Below the pieces are notes generated by a model. It was not told the DNA's origin and did not search any database. It was given only the letters and a program-made list of their open reading frames with translations. Below, piece by piece: positions 44,770-53,673 of a stretch of DNA of 64,000 nt. Within the stretch, counting starts at the first letter, position 1. The number at the start of each line of letters is the position of its first letter. The stretch is from contig CBDDBX010000001.1 in NCBI GenBank assembly GCA_965225955.1, positions 62,001-126,000 on the forward strand, written 5' to 3'. A program made the position numbers and the translations under genes. Origin of the DNA: CBDDBX01 sp965225955 (lineage in GTDB: Bacteria > Acidobacteriota > Aminicenantia > UBA2199).

Positions 44770-45351
44770 ATGAAATTGGATGAAGATCAGGTATTGATTA
44801 CTAAGATACTTGAAGGTTGTCATTCATCCTTTGAGGAACTTATGAGGAAGTATAATCGTAAGATGTACAATTTCATTCTGCGTATGGTCAGAGATGAAGA
44901 GATTGCTATCGAGTTAACTCAGGATCTCTTCGTAAAGATCTATACAGTTCTTGAAAAATACAACTTCAGTTATAAATTCTCAACCTGGGTCTACAGAATC
45001 TGTTATAATCTTGTGATCGATTACATAAGGAAGAAGCAGGATAATGTGGATTCCTTTGATTATACTCTGCTTACAAAAAAGCAGATTATAGATTCCGGTA
45101 ACTATTCCGGTGAAGATGGCTTTGAAGTCTGTGAAAAAGAGGAAATGAGTCAGTACTTATGGAGTGTAGTTGAAAGATTGCCTGATAAGTTCAGAGAACT
45201 CATTTTCATGAGGTATATTCAGGAACTGAAGTATGAGGAAATAGCTGAAGTTGCTGATCTGCCTGTAGGGACAGTCAAAAACAGAATATTTAAAGCTAAA
45301 GAACTTCTTAAAGTGGAGATTGATAAAGATGGCGTGTTTGACAAAAAGTAA
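44770..45351 (+). CDS. ECF-type sigma-70 factor (RpoE-like)
   Basis: A 193-residue sigma factor. Region 2 is seen at about residues 20-90 (NFILRMVRDEEIAIELTQDLFVKIY, shortened: the EELTQDLF-type core) and STWVYRICYNLVIDYIRKK. Region 4 is at about 130-185 (LPDKFRELIFMRYIQELKYEEIAEV as family text; helix-turn-helix PVGTVKNRIFKAKELL). The gene overlaps its neighbour, which encodes a zinc-finger anti-sigma protein, by 23 bases. It probably controls an envelope-stress regulon; the target promoter is not known. Confidence 0.93.
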   Translation: MKLDEDQVLITKILEGCHSSFEELMRKYNRKMYNFILRMVRDEEIAIELTQDLFVKIYTVLEKYNFSYKFSTWVYRICYNLVIDYIRKKQDNVDSFDYTLLTKKQIIDSGNYSGEDGFEVCEKEEMSQYLWSVVERLPDKFRELIFMRYIQELKYEEIAEVADLPVGTVKNRIFKAKELLKVEIDKDGVFDKK

Positions 45352-45886
45352 ATTAATAGAATATATTGACGGCGAAACAGGAAGTATTGAATCATCAATG
45401 ATTCGTGATCACCTGTTAATGTGTGATAAGTGTTCAGAAGAGCATCGTAAGCTTGTAAGACTTGAGAAACTTCTCCGTGAACCGGAAATGGTTATTCCAC
45501 CAGAGAAAATTATCTCAGGTGTCATGAGGCGTGTCAGACGCAGAGTTCCTACTTACACTTCTGTAGCAGTTATGATTGCAATGAGTATGGTGCTGTTTGC
45601 CACGTGGATATATATTTATCTTGATTTTGCCAATAACTCTCTGGTTCATTCACTGAGCCATTCAAGTGGTTCTCTGGGTAATATACTGAGTGGAGGAATA
45701 AGTATTATTTCCACAATTTTTGCTTATGTATATTCAATCTTTACTGCTATAGATAAAATGATGAACATGATGCTTAATGTAAGTCCTGGTGTAAATGTTA
45801 TAGGAGCATCCCTTATAAGCATAAGTCTCGTAATAAGCTATTTCGTATGGAGTCGGTTTACCAGATTTTTCAGGAGCACTAATTAA
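45329..45886 (+). CDS. Zinc-finger anti-sigma factor (ZAS-type)
   Basis: A 185-residue protein, start ATG 45329. The in-frame TTG at 45320 is too close to the GTGGAG ribosome site. The N-terminal ZAS motif is H28-x3-C32-x2-C35 (HLLMCDKC). A basic juxtamembrane stretch (MRRVRRRVPT) and three or so hydrophobic helices from about residue 60 to 180 follow. ZAS proteins hold the partner sigma factor inactive at the membrane until a signal releases it. The neighbouring sigma gene is the obvious partner. Confidence 0.9.
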   Translation: MACLTKSKLIEYIDGETGSIESSMIRDHLLMCDKCSEEHRKLVRLEKLLREPEMVIPPEKIISGVMRRVRRRVPTYTSVAVMIAMSMVLFATWIYIYLDFANNSLVHSLSHSSGSLGNILSGGISIISTIFAYVYSIFTAIDKMMNMMLNVSPGVNVIGASLISISLVISYFVWSRFTRFFRSTN

Positions 45887-46779
45887 TGTTAAAAAAGATT
45901 GTTCTTCTGCTGATAATACTTGTAGCTTCAGCGGCAATTCTGAATGCCGGCACAGCTGCATATGTTAATGAAGATGTTGAGATAAAGAAAACCGAAATCT
46001 GCAGTAACAATGTTATCTCAGTTGGCGGTGATGTAGTCGTTCGGGGAGAAGTTACAGAAAGTGTAAATGTTATTGGGGGAACCCTGAAAGTTGAAGGCAC
46101 TGTAAGGAAAGATGTGGTCTGTATTTTAACAGACATAGAGCTTTCTGACAGTGCAGTTATAGAAGGCGATTTTATCGCTATAGGCGGCAATATTACCAGA
46201 AGCTGTAAAGCAAGAATCGGAGGAGGGATTTTTACCTCCAGGCTTCTTGATTACGAGAAAGTAGAGAATTCACTTATTCCTGTGTTTTTTGAATCAGGTA
46301 ATAAAGTGGTTAAAGTAACTAAAATCTTTTTCTGGTTTATTCTGGCTCTGGTTTTCTTTGCACTGTTTCCATCAAAAGTTTATGATGCCTCGGATAAAGC
46401 CGCAAAAAAACCATTTAAACTCTTTGCAACAGGTATAGTATCAATTATTCTCATTTTTGTAATGGGTATTATTTTTGCAGCTCTCAGCCTTATTCTTATA
46501 GGAATTCCATTCCTGCTGGCACTTATAATATTCTGTTTCATGGTACTTCTGGTAGGAAGAACTGTGGTTTTCCATATTACAGGCGAGAAGGTTGTACAAC
46601 TGCTGAAAATAGATAACCGGAAGATTAATCCGATATTTATGATTCTGGCTGGTGCAATAGTATATCTTGGTGTCAAGTTTATACCATTCGTAAGTCTGCC
46701 TGTAATATTAATAATCAATGTACTGGAGTTCGGTATCGGAATACGCTACCTGCTTGGAAAGCGTATAAAATCCCTTTAA
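45886..46779 (+). CDS. Bactofilin-like repeat protein with membrane C-terminus
   Basis: A 297-residue protein whose ATG overlaps the anti-sigma stop (TAATG). An N-terminal signal-like helix (residues 4-22) leads into a beta-helix-type region (about 35-125) with short regular strands such as ISVGGDVVVRGEVTESVNV and GTLKVEGTV, which recall bactofilin or polymer-forming proteins. Four hydrophobic helices follow from about 145 to 290. Role unknown; its coupling to the sigma/anti-sigma pair suggests envelope-stress output or input. Confidence 0.75.
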   Translation: MLKKIVLLLIILVASAAILNAGTAAYVNEDVEIKKTEICSNNVISVGGDVVVRGEVTESVNVIGGTLKVEGTVRKDVVCILTDIELSDSAVIEGDFIAIGGNITRSCKARIGGGIFTSRLLDYEKVENSLIPVFFESGNKVVKVTKIFFWFILALVFFALFPSKVYDASDKAAKKPFKLFATGIVSIILIFVMGIIFAALSLILIGIPFLLALIIFCFMVLLVGRTVVFHITGEKVVQLLKIDNRKINPIFMILAGAIVYLGVKFIPFVSLPVILIINVLEFGIGIRYLLGKRIKSL

Positions 46780-46857
46780 TAATTTAACCAGAACAAAACT
46801 TGAAAAGCAGAAATTTATGATATAAAATCTTTATTATAAATATTCAGCGAGGTTCAA

Positions 46858-47586
46858 ATGGATCGTATTTCTATTCTGGAAAAATATTATAAACTTGCTA
46901 CAGATGAATCTGTGGATCATTTTACCTTCATGGGGGTTCGTAAAACTGCAACTACAAAGGAAATCGAAGATGCCAGAGGAGCAATAATTCAATCTCTGCG
47001 CCTCACAGATGAAGAGAAGGTTACTCATCGTAGCAAAATAGAAGCAATCGGAGCAAGAATTAATAAAGCTTTTGAAGTGTTATCAGATTTTGATAAGAGA
47101 GCTGAATATGAGAAAAGAGGCTGTTCTGATAAAGAGGTCGAAGCAGAAAGTACAGATGAAGAGAGAGCAAGAGAGATGTTCCGTAAAGCTAAGACTGCTT
47201 ATAAACAGCATCAGTTTACCGGAGCTGTGGCTATTATGAAGAGTGTTGTACAGCTTGATCCTTCAAAAGCAGAATATTTTCTGCTACTGGGACTCAGTCA
47301 GACTAACATTCCCAGCGATAGAAGAGATGCAGAGCAGAGCCTTCAGAAAGCAGCTGAAATGGAAACATGGAATGCTGAACCTGTTGCAGGGCTTGGTATG
47401 CTTTTCTATTCTGAAAAACTCTACTCCAAAGCTGCTTACTATTTCAGAAAAGCTCTGGAAATTGAGCCCAATCATGAGACTGCCAGAAAGAAACTGAACG
47501 AAATTGCTCCTGAAGAGAATAAATCAGTTGCTGATTCAGTAAAGAAAGGCCTTGCAAAGGTATTTCCAAGTTTTTTTAAAAAGTAG
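46858..47586 (+). CDS. DnaJ-like TPR protein lacking the HPD motif
   Basis: A 242-residue protein. Residues about 20-90 resemble a DnaJ J domain (AFEVLSDFDKRAEYEKRG is the typical helix IV end), but no HPD tripeptide is present where Hsp70 contact occurs. TPR-like repeats follow (AVAIMKSVVQLDPSKAEYF; KAAYYFRKALEIEPNHETA). It is likely a scaffold or adaptor rather than a true co-chaperone. It ends close to the convergent gene at 47589. Confidence 0.72.
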   Translation: MDRISILEKYYKLATDESVDHFTFMGVRKTATTKEIEDARGAIIQSLRLTDEEKVTHRSKIEAIGARINKAFEVLSDFDKRAEYEKRGCSDKEVEAESTDEERAREMFRKAKTAYKQHQFTGAVAIMKSVVQLDPSKAEYFLLLGLSQTNIPSDRRDAEQSLQKAAEMETWNAEPVAGLGMLFYSEKLYSKAAYYFRKALEIEPNHETARKKLNEIAPEENKSVADSVKKGLAKVFPSFFKK

Positions 47587-47588
47587 TT

Positions 47589-48176
47589 CTACAGCAGGCT
47601 GAATTCCGGTATATGGTATCTGCTATATATGGAATTCAGCAGAAAACGCTCTCTGATTTTATCTGTTCTCAAAGCAGGTGAAAGTCCATTCAGGAAGTTT
47701 TCACACTCCAGAGTAAATTTCTCATTATCAGAAAAGTGGCTGAGAAGTTTAGTATTCAGATCTGATGCATCTGGAATCTTACCTGAATCAAGTTCGTTTT
47801 TCAGATCATGCAATTCCGATCTGCAGAACTCAAGGTCAGCTGGAAACGAGTTGTAGAATGTTTCAACAGGATCTGAATTTAAAGTTGCATAACTACTCTC
47901 TTCATTGTGACTACCAGTCTGGAGTTCAAGAGCAGATTTATGGTTCTTCTTTACCTCATAGTTGAAAGATGAATAACTGGTTATAGTTTTCCCTTTCTTA
48001 CACCATCTGGCATGAACTGTCTGCATGGATTCGATTATTATAGAGTGAGATATTTTCTTTTCCCACCACCTGTAAATAATATCGTAATCTTTAGGAGTAA
48101 TAAAGATATTCAGATGCAGAAGATCTGATGCCTTTCTGACTGTTTTTATAATATAGTCAAAAGCTTCAGGATTCAT
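47589..48176 (-). CDS. Hypothetical protein
   Basis: A 195-residue soluble protein. The N-terminal part (FITPKDYDIIYRWWEKKISHSIIIESM) has a conserved pattern seen in uncharacterised proteins; the rest is helical. The gene overlaps the end of coaX by 11 bases and ends the minus-strand operon that starts at 53065. I cannot assign a role. Confidence 0.75.
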   Translation of the reverse strand: MNPEAFDYIIKTVRKASDLLHLNIFITPKDYDIIYRWWEKKISHSIIIESMQTVHARWCKKGKTITSYSSFNYEVKKNHKSALELQTGSHNEESSYATLNSDPVETFYNSFPADLEFCRSELHDLKNELDSGKIPDASDLNTKLLSHFSDNEKFTLECENFLNGLSPALRTDKIRERFLLNSIYSRYHIPEFSLL

Positions 48177-48921
48177 TTGGACAATTTATGCTCAGCCGAT
48201 AGAGACCATAATGAATAAGAGCTGGTTCCAGCAGGTTTTTATCTTCAATTTTATCCTGAAAGAACTGAATAGCTCCTCCTGTTAAGACTATCTTTGCGTC
48301 AGATGAGAGAGCTTTTTTATACTCTCTTATCATATGGTTAATTCCACCAATATTTATGTGATATATTCCGGCATTGATACAGTCAGCTGTATTTGCACCA
48401 ATAATAGAATCCGGTGGCGAGAATCTTATCTTATTAAGCTTTGCTGCATTGTTTGCAAGAGCTTTGATGGAGATGTCGATGCCAGGAAGAATCGCTCCTC
48501 CCACAAAGGCTGAGGTTTCATCAACAGCACCAAAAGTGGTGGCTGTGCCTGAATCAATTACAATGAATGGAGGAGTAAAGAAGTGGAGAGCTCCGTATAG
48601 TCCGGCTATAATATCAGCTCCAAGATTCGCTGGAGTATCTATATTGATACTTATTTCACTTGCGGTTTTATAGTTTATAAAAACCGGGTAAATATTTGTA
48701 GCCTTATGCAGACCTTCTGCCAGAGGAGTATCTATAAGAGGCACAACAGATGAAATATAGATAGCTGAAATCCTGCTGATATAATCTTTTGTAATGAGGG
48801 AGTTAATGAAACGCTCTGAAATATGAGCTGGTGTTGCCAGCCGGTTTTTAAAAACTATGGAACTGTCTTCAAAAACGGCTATTTCGGTAGTTGTGTTACC
48901 GGCATCAATTGTAAGTAGCAT
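48166..48921 (-). CDS. coaX: Type III pantothenate kinase
   Basis: A 251-residue CoaX-type kinase with the ASKHA pattern: DAGNTTTEIAVF near the N-terminus, GADIIAGLYGA, then DSGTATTFGAV. It phosphorylates pantothenate to 4'-phosphopantothenate, the first step of CoA synthesis. CoaX enzymes are not feedback-inhibited by CoA. It lies 10 bases from pyrC on the same strand and overlaps the next hypothetical gene by 11 bases. Family length is about 255. Confidence 0.95.
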   Translation of the reverse strand: MLLTIDAGNTTTEIAVFEDSSIVFKNRLATPAHISERFINSLITKDYISRISAIYISSVVPLIDTPLAEGLHKATNIYPVFINYKTASEISINIDTPANLGADIIAGLYGALHFFTPPFIVIDSGTATTFGAVDETSAFVGGAILPGIDISIKALANNAAKLNKIRFSPPDSIIGANTADCINAGIYHINIGGINHMIREYKKALSSDAKIVLTGGAIQFFQDKIEDKNLLEPALIHYGLYRLSINCPNES

Positions 48922-48931
48922 GTCTGAATCC

Positions 48932-50218
48932 TTAAGCTTTGATGTTAAAAACTATTTTACCATCAATCAGAGTCATTACAACAGCACCTTTACCTTTAAA
49001 TCCCGGAAAAGGAGAATTTGCGGATTTAGATGAAAAACCATCTGCTCCAACAGTGAATCCCTTTGCCGGATCTATAACTGTCAGATCAGCAGGTAAACCG
49101 CAGGCAACTCTTCCTCTGTCATTAAGTTTTAAAATAGAAGCCGGATTCAGGGACATAAGTTTTACAAGAAGATTGAGGCTCACTTTGCCACTGTTTACAA
49201 GATTTGAAAATAGTATTGGAAGAGCTGTTTCCAGTCCCGTCATTCCAAAAGCAGCACTTTCAAAAGGTAGACCTTTTTCAGATTCAGCATGTGGTGCGTG
49301 ATCTGTGCCTATTGCATCAATTGTACCGTCGCATATAGCCTCAATCATGGCAACTCTGTCCTCTTCAGTACGTAGTGGTGGTTTAACCTTGTATAGAGGT
49401 GTTGAAGCTGTTATAACATCCTCTGTAAGAATGAGGTGATGAGGAGTAACATCAGCAGTTACTTTAACTCCTCTCTTTTTAGCTTCTCTTATTAATTGGG
49501 CAGAACCTTTTGTTGATACGTGGGTCAGATGAACTGAAGTACCTGACTCCTCTGCAAGAGCAATATCTCTGGCAATGATTAAATCTTCAGATAGAGCAGG
49601 AATTCCTTTAAGCCCCAGTTCTTCAGATTTTCTGCCTTCGTTAATAATACCGGATCTTGAAATCGAATGGTCTTCGGGATGCTGCATTATGGGAAGATCA
49701 AGTTCTTCAGCTTTTTTAAGAGCTTTAAGAAAGAGGCCTGCGCTCATAACACATGCTCCATCGTCTGTAAAACCTCCAGCTCCTTCTGCTTTCAGATTAT
49801 CCATATCTGTAAGTTCAAGACCCTTTTCACCTTTTGTAATTGCAGCCATTGGAACTACTTTTACGCCATTAGCTTCTGAAGCTTTTGAGAGAATGTAGCG
49901 AACAACCAGTTTGTTATCGGTTACAGGTTTTGTATTGGGCATTGATGCTATAGTTGTAAATCCCCCGCGGGCAGCAGCTTCACAACCGCTCTCAATCGTC
50001 TCTTTATGTTCAAAACCAGGATCCCTCAGATGTACGTGGGGATCAATCAGTCCCGGAGTAATGATTTTACCGGAAACCTCGATAACTTCTGCTCCGGCTT
50101 CATTAATATTCTGAGCAATTTTCTCTATTTTTCCTTTCTTTATAAGAATATCTGTAACTGAATCAAAGTCTGATGCGGGGTCTACAAGATGCCCGTTCTT
50201 TAATACTATAGTGTCCAT
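48932..50218 (-). CDS. pyrC: Dihydroorotase
   Basis: A 428-residue amidohydrolase of the class I (PyrC) type. The metal ligands appear in HVHLRDPGFEHKE, HLTHVSTKGS and GTDHAPH. It converts carbamoyl aspartate to dihydroorotate in pyrimidine synthesis. The ATG overlaps the DUF4416 stop by one base (TAATG-type), so translation is coupled. No other pyr genes are adjacent. Confidence 0.95.
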   Translation of the reverse strand: MDTIVLKNGHLVDPASDFDSVTDILIKKGKIEKIAQNINEAGAEVIEVSGKIITPGLIDPHVHLRDPGFEHKETIESGCEAAARGGFTTIASMPNTKPVTDNKLVVRYILSKASEANGVKVVPMAAITKGEKGLELTDMDNLKAEGAGGFTDDGACVMSAGLFLKALKKAEELDLPIMQHPEDHSISRSGIINEGRKSEELGLKGIPALSEDLIIARDIALAEESGTSVHLTHVSTKGSAQLIREAKKRGVKVTADVTPHHLILTEDVITASTPLYKVKPPLRTEEDRVAMIEAICDGTIDAIGTDHAPHAESEKGLPFESAAFGMTGLETALPILFSNLVNSGKVSLNLLVKLMSLNPASILKLNDRGRVACGLPADLTVIDPAKGFTVGADGFSSKSANSPFPGFKGKGAVVMTLIDGKIVFNIKA

Positions 50219-50754
50219 TATTTTCCTCTGAATTGATTAACCTGTTTCTTATACAGGTCTTTAAGTTGTTTGAAAAAAGCCATATATTCCGGTTTTTTAA
50301 AATCCGGATAAGTCCACGCCATAGTTACGAACTCATCTTTTCTCAGCATGTACTCAATATGTGCGTATATGCCTTTGTTCAGAGGTACTCTATGGTAATG
50401 GTTTTTGGCTGTACCTATAATGATATTTGCATCTGAGAGATAGCCTGGGTCCAGATTGATTAGTCTGGCTCCTCCATTCGAAAACTCTCTCTCCATACTA
50501 TTTGTAAATATTTTTATATCAGGTAAATCTGAAGGGGGGATCAGTCTGCTGAAACCAGTAAATTTACGAAAAAGGGGAGTACCCATTTCAGAATCGTAGT
50601 AGCTTGTATTATCAAATGGAATCGCATCGGTTTCAATATCTATATCAGAGAATCTCTCAGTAAGAATGTTCTTTGCTTCATTGAACTGATTCTCTTCTTT
50701 GTATATAAACCCACAGAAGAGCTTTACAGGCAGGAAATCTCTCTCTGTTGCCAT
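50218..50754 (-). CDS. DUF4416 family protein
   Basis: A 178-residue protein with the DUF4416 hallmarks VKLFCGFIY, NLDPGYLSDANIII and YAHIEYML, ending WTYPDFKKPEY. The family is of unknown function, frequent in anaerobes. Its ATG follows the stop of the TPR gene by one base (TAGTATG), and its stop overlaps the pyrC start. The whole group is therefore transcribed as one operon. Confidence 0.88.
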   Translation of the reverse strand: MATERDFLPVKLFCGFIYKEENQFNEAKNILTERFSDIDIETDAIPFDNTSYYDSEMGTPLFRKFTGFSRLIPPSDLPDIKIFTNSMEREFSNGGARLINLDPGYLSDANIIIGTAKNHYHRVPLNKGIYAHIEYMLRKDEFVTMAWTYPDFKKPEYMAFFKQLKDLYKKQVNQFRGK

Positions 50755-50755
50755 A

Positions 50756-53065
50756 CTAATTACCGGTAACTGCTTTACGGAGTCTGATAATACACAACCT
50801 GCCGTTTATTACTGCGGCTACTTTGCTGAAATCCGGGTTGAAAGCGTGGTTAGTATCCGCAGGCGAAGGTCCCATGTATCTGAAAGCGTCATCTTCGTCA
50901 AGAACAAGAAGTTCTCCATTATTGGTGGACACAACGGGTAGTTCATCAATGGTGTTCTGGAGAACAAAACTCTTAATATCCCTTCTCTTCTTAAGAGTTC
51001 TTTTGAAATAAGGACTGAAGGTAACGATGTCAACTTCAGTTTCAGGGTAAAAAAGCCGGTTGGGTCTTTCAGTAATCATGAATAGTTTGTCAGTTTTTCT
51101 ATTGTAGAGAAAATCCACCAGATCGTCTCCAACAAGAGTGAAGAACTTCGACCTGTAATTGTATCTTATAATATCAGAACTGTTTGAGCGGATAGTCTGG
51201 AAGAAAACTTCTGACTTCCTTGTGTTCAGATCAAGGATTTTAATACTTGAAAAGTTACGTTTCAGGTCAAAATCTTTACTGGAAAGCTTATAGACTCTGT
51301 TACTGGCAGGTGTATATATCATCGCTTCAAAAGGTTCTGTAAGATTAGTCTGGTGAATAATGAAACCTGAAAGATCCTCTGCAAAATCTATTCTTACACT
51401 TGTGGTTGAAGCAAGCCCGTAATCTATGCTTTTTTTAATCAGATCTGAAATAACACTTTTGGATAGAAAGGCGGCGTTTACAAGAAAATATTTTTTCACA
51501 GAAGGAAGGGGAATATTGGCTATTCCTGAAATATCTGTGATTCTTGAGAACTTATTTGCAGGAAAGTTGTATTTAAAAACCTTGAACTTGAACCTTGGGT
51601 AAAGAAGCATAGGTTTACCAAGTTTGTTCTCAATGGAGAAGGGAGAAGTAAATGCCCGCTGGGCCAGATCTCCATCCACCATATATGCAATGTTTCCAGC
51701 TCTGTTGAAGCCAATTGAAACAGAGTTCATATCGATGGCTTTACTGTTGAGTCTCCTGACCCGGATATTTCTGCGGTTTTTGTCTACATTTATTGCATAT
51801 AACAGTATATTCAGGTTACTTTTCAATTTAACAGCTATGATACCTGCTGATCTGTCAGGGGATAGTTTAAAGGAAACTATCCGGTCAGCAGGGTTATTCA
51901 GAAGTGGTACAGTTTTCAATATTTTCAATGACTCTGAGTCAACTATATAAAGCTGTTCTGAATCTCCGCTTCTGCTTCGACCTGTCAGCAGAATTTTACT
52001 ACTGTTGAGCCAGAAGATAGATGAAGTTGAAAAGAAGGGAAGGTGTCCCGGCATCTGTGCAGGCTTTTTGTTAAAGGTAGTCGACAGAGTTCCTGAAGGA
52101 ATTCCTGCCAGAAAAGATCTTATTATCCAGTTCTCAATGAGAGAAGTGGCTTTGCTGTTTTTAAGCTGATGGTATCTACCAAGAAGAAGATTAGTATCTT
52201 TATCCCATGATGACTCTCTGAAAGCTTTGTAAAGATAAGATGGCGCCTGAGGATCATTGAGTTCAAAAAGAACTCTTCCCATCAGTTTATTGTAACCTTT
52301 AAGTGAACTTACTTTCCTGTCCTGTAGCGTAACTCTGGCTTTGGCAAACTTTCCCTGTGTTGTCAGCAGATCTGCTTTAAGCAGTTTTACTTCAGGAGAA
52401 GATCTCAGGTCTTCACACATCTCTGCATGTCTCAGGGCTTTAGCTGTCTTCCCCAGTCCAAACATAGTTCTGCTGTACTGATAATTAAGATGGAAGTTAT
52501 CGGGTCTTGTTTTTACAGCTGATCCAATTGTTACCTCTGCTTTATTATACTGACCGGTATTATTGCAGAACCTTGCATAGAGTATTCTGAAAAAGAGACA
52601 ATCTGTTTTTGCAAGAGCCTTTCTGAAATGTTTGTCAGCTTCAGGAATATTGTTCATCTTTACATACTCTTCTGCCAGACAGAGAGTAGCAATTGAGTAT
52701 GATGGATTGATTCTTGCAAGTCTTTCAAGAAATTCTGTTGTAGAATTTATAGACATATCTGTTGTAGAAAGTGCTATTCCCAACTGCCCTTCAGGTGATC
52801 TCTGATTCATTGTGAGGTAGTAGTTGAATGTTCTTGTAGCATCCCATTTTTTACCGTTTATAAGCTCCGTATAGCCTTTTTTGAGCTGAGCTGATCCACC
52901 GGACCGGAAATACTGATTCAGGTGTTTGGCTGCACCTGTAGAGTCTTTTAAAAGATAGAGACAGACAGCATTATTCAGAGAATCAAGCTTTCCGTCTTTT
53001 ACTGATGCTACGATTGTGAGGTTTACAATAAGTAAAATAGTTAGAAAATAAGATAATTTTTTCAT
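50756..53065 (-). CDS. Secreted TPR plus beta-propeller protein
   Basis: A 769-residue protein whose start is MKKLSYFLTILLIVNL, with AGGAAG just upstream; the frame is open 33 codons further but without signals. A signal peptide is at residues 1-20. Residues about 30-330 contain TPR-like repeats (EADKHFRKALAK; YQYSRTMFGLGKTAKALRH). Residues about 370-769 have repeated strands like IFWLNSSKILLTGRSRS and GFIIHQTNLTEPFEAMIYT, consistent with a beta-propeller. It is probably an envelope or surface scaffold. It opens the operon with DUF4416, pyrC and coaX. Confidence 0.75.
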   Translation of the reverse strand: MKKLSYFLTILLIVNLTIVASVKDGKLDSLNNAVCLYLLKDSTGAAKHLNQYFRSGGSAQLKKGYTELINGKKWDATRTFNYYLTMNQRSPEGQLGIALSTTDMSINSTTEFLERLARINPSYSIATLCLAEEYVKMNNIPEADKHFRKALAKTDCLFFRILYARFCNNTGQYNKAEVTIGSAVKTRPDNFHLNYQYSRTMFGLGKTAKALRHAEMCEDLRSSPEVKLLKADLLTTQGKFAKARVTLQDRKVSSLKGYNKLMGRVLFELNDPQAPSYLYKAFRESSWDKDTNLLLGRYHQLKNSKATSLIENWIIRSFLAGIPSGTLSTTFNKKPAQMPGHLPFFSTSSIFWLNSSKILLTGRSRSGDSEQLYIVDSESLKILKTVPLLNNPADRIVSFKLSPDRSAGIIAVKLKSNLNILLYAINVDKNRRNIRVRRLNSKAIDMNSVSIGFNRAGNIAYMVDGDLAQRAFTSPFSIENKLGKPMLLYPRFKFKVFKYNFPANKFSRITDISGIANIPLPSVKKYFLVNAAFLSKSVISDLIKKSIDYGLASTTSVRIDFAEDLSGFIIHQTNLTEPFEAMIYTPASNRVYKLSSKDFDLKRNFSSIKILDLNTRKSEVFFQTIRSNSSDIIRYNYRSKFFTLVGDDLVDFLYNRKTDKLFMITERPNRLFYPETEVDIVTFSPYFKRTLKKRRDIKSFVLQNTIDELPVVSTNNGELLVLDEDDAFRYMGPSPADTNHAFNPDFSKVAAVINGRLCIIRLRKAVTGN

Positions 53066-53673
53066 GAATCTTCCTGCTTTGCAAAAATTATACCATATCG
53101 TTTCAAATAAATTAAAGTGTCCATTTCGTATAGTTCCAGGGAATAGTGGTAAGATTGGTTTCAATTCTTTTCAACTTCTTCGACTCTTCGCTTATGCTCA
53201 GGCTCAGGATTAAGACACAAAGAACACGGACCAACACTGACCCTCACAGACAAACACAGGTGAATTGGGATATAAGGCCGCCCCTATGCATGCATTTCAA
53301 ATCATTAGGACCTGAAGAATTTGATATGAGATACACGAACTGTTGTAGTGTAGCCCCCATGTGTGCTACTGTTTATCAGGCATTGGAAACATTTTAAGGG
53401 TGGAATAATCACTCACAGCCTCGTGACTGGCAGAGCCATGGCATTTCCACCCTCTTTAAACCTGCCTTATTTCTGTATATACATGTGTTTGTCTGCTTAA
53501 GGCCTGAGCTTGTTGAAGGGTGAGGGGTTGTGTTGGTATGTACTTATTATTATTTTAATACTTATTTATTCGCTTATAAGAGCTTTTTCATAGTATAATG
53601 CTGACATAACTGTTAAAGTTTTAATTATAGATACTTTTACTATTCTTAAAAGATTTAAATAAATGGAGAACTG
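53066..53673. other. Intergenic region with dispersed repeats between divergent genes
   Basis: 608 bases, no supported gene. It contains the dispersed repeat unit copy B (53214-53262). It also has a CTTCGACTCTTCGC..GCTCAGGCTCAGG element (about 53178-53210) and a GAGCTTGTTGAAGGG element (about 53507-53521), which look like inverted degenerate relatives. A 9-bp inverted repeat AGGGTGGAA / TTCCACCCT lies at 53397-53453. The right end is AT-rich and likely holds the promoter of the M16 peptidase gene. Confidence 0.5.
53214..53262 (+). repeat. Dispersed intergenic repeat, copy B
   Basis: Gap-free match to 5046-5094 in about 41 of 49 bases; the first 18 bases are identical (GACACAAAGAACACGGAC). 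Confidence 0.75.

Noticed and set aside
53146..53397. 83-codon open frame in the repeat-rich gap
   Set aside because: Lies across the dispersed repeat; composition is that of the repeat, with no start signals.
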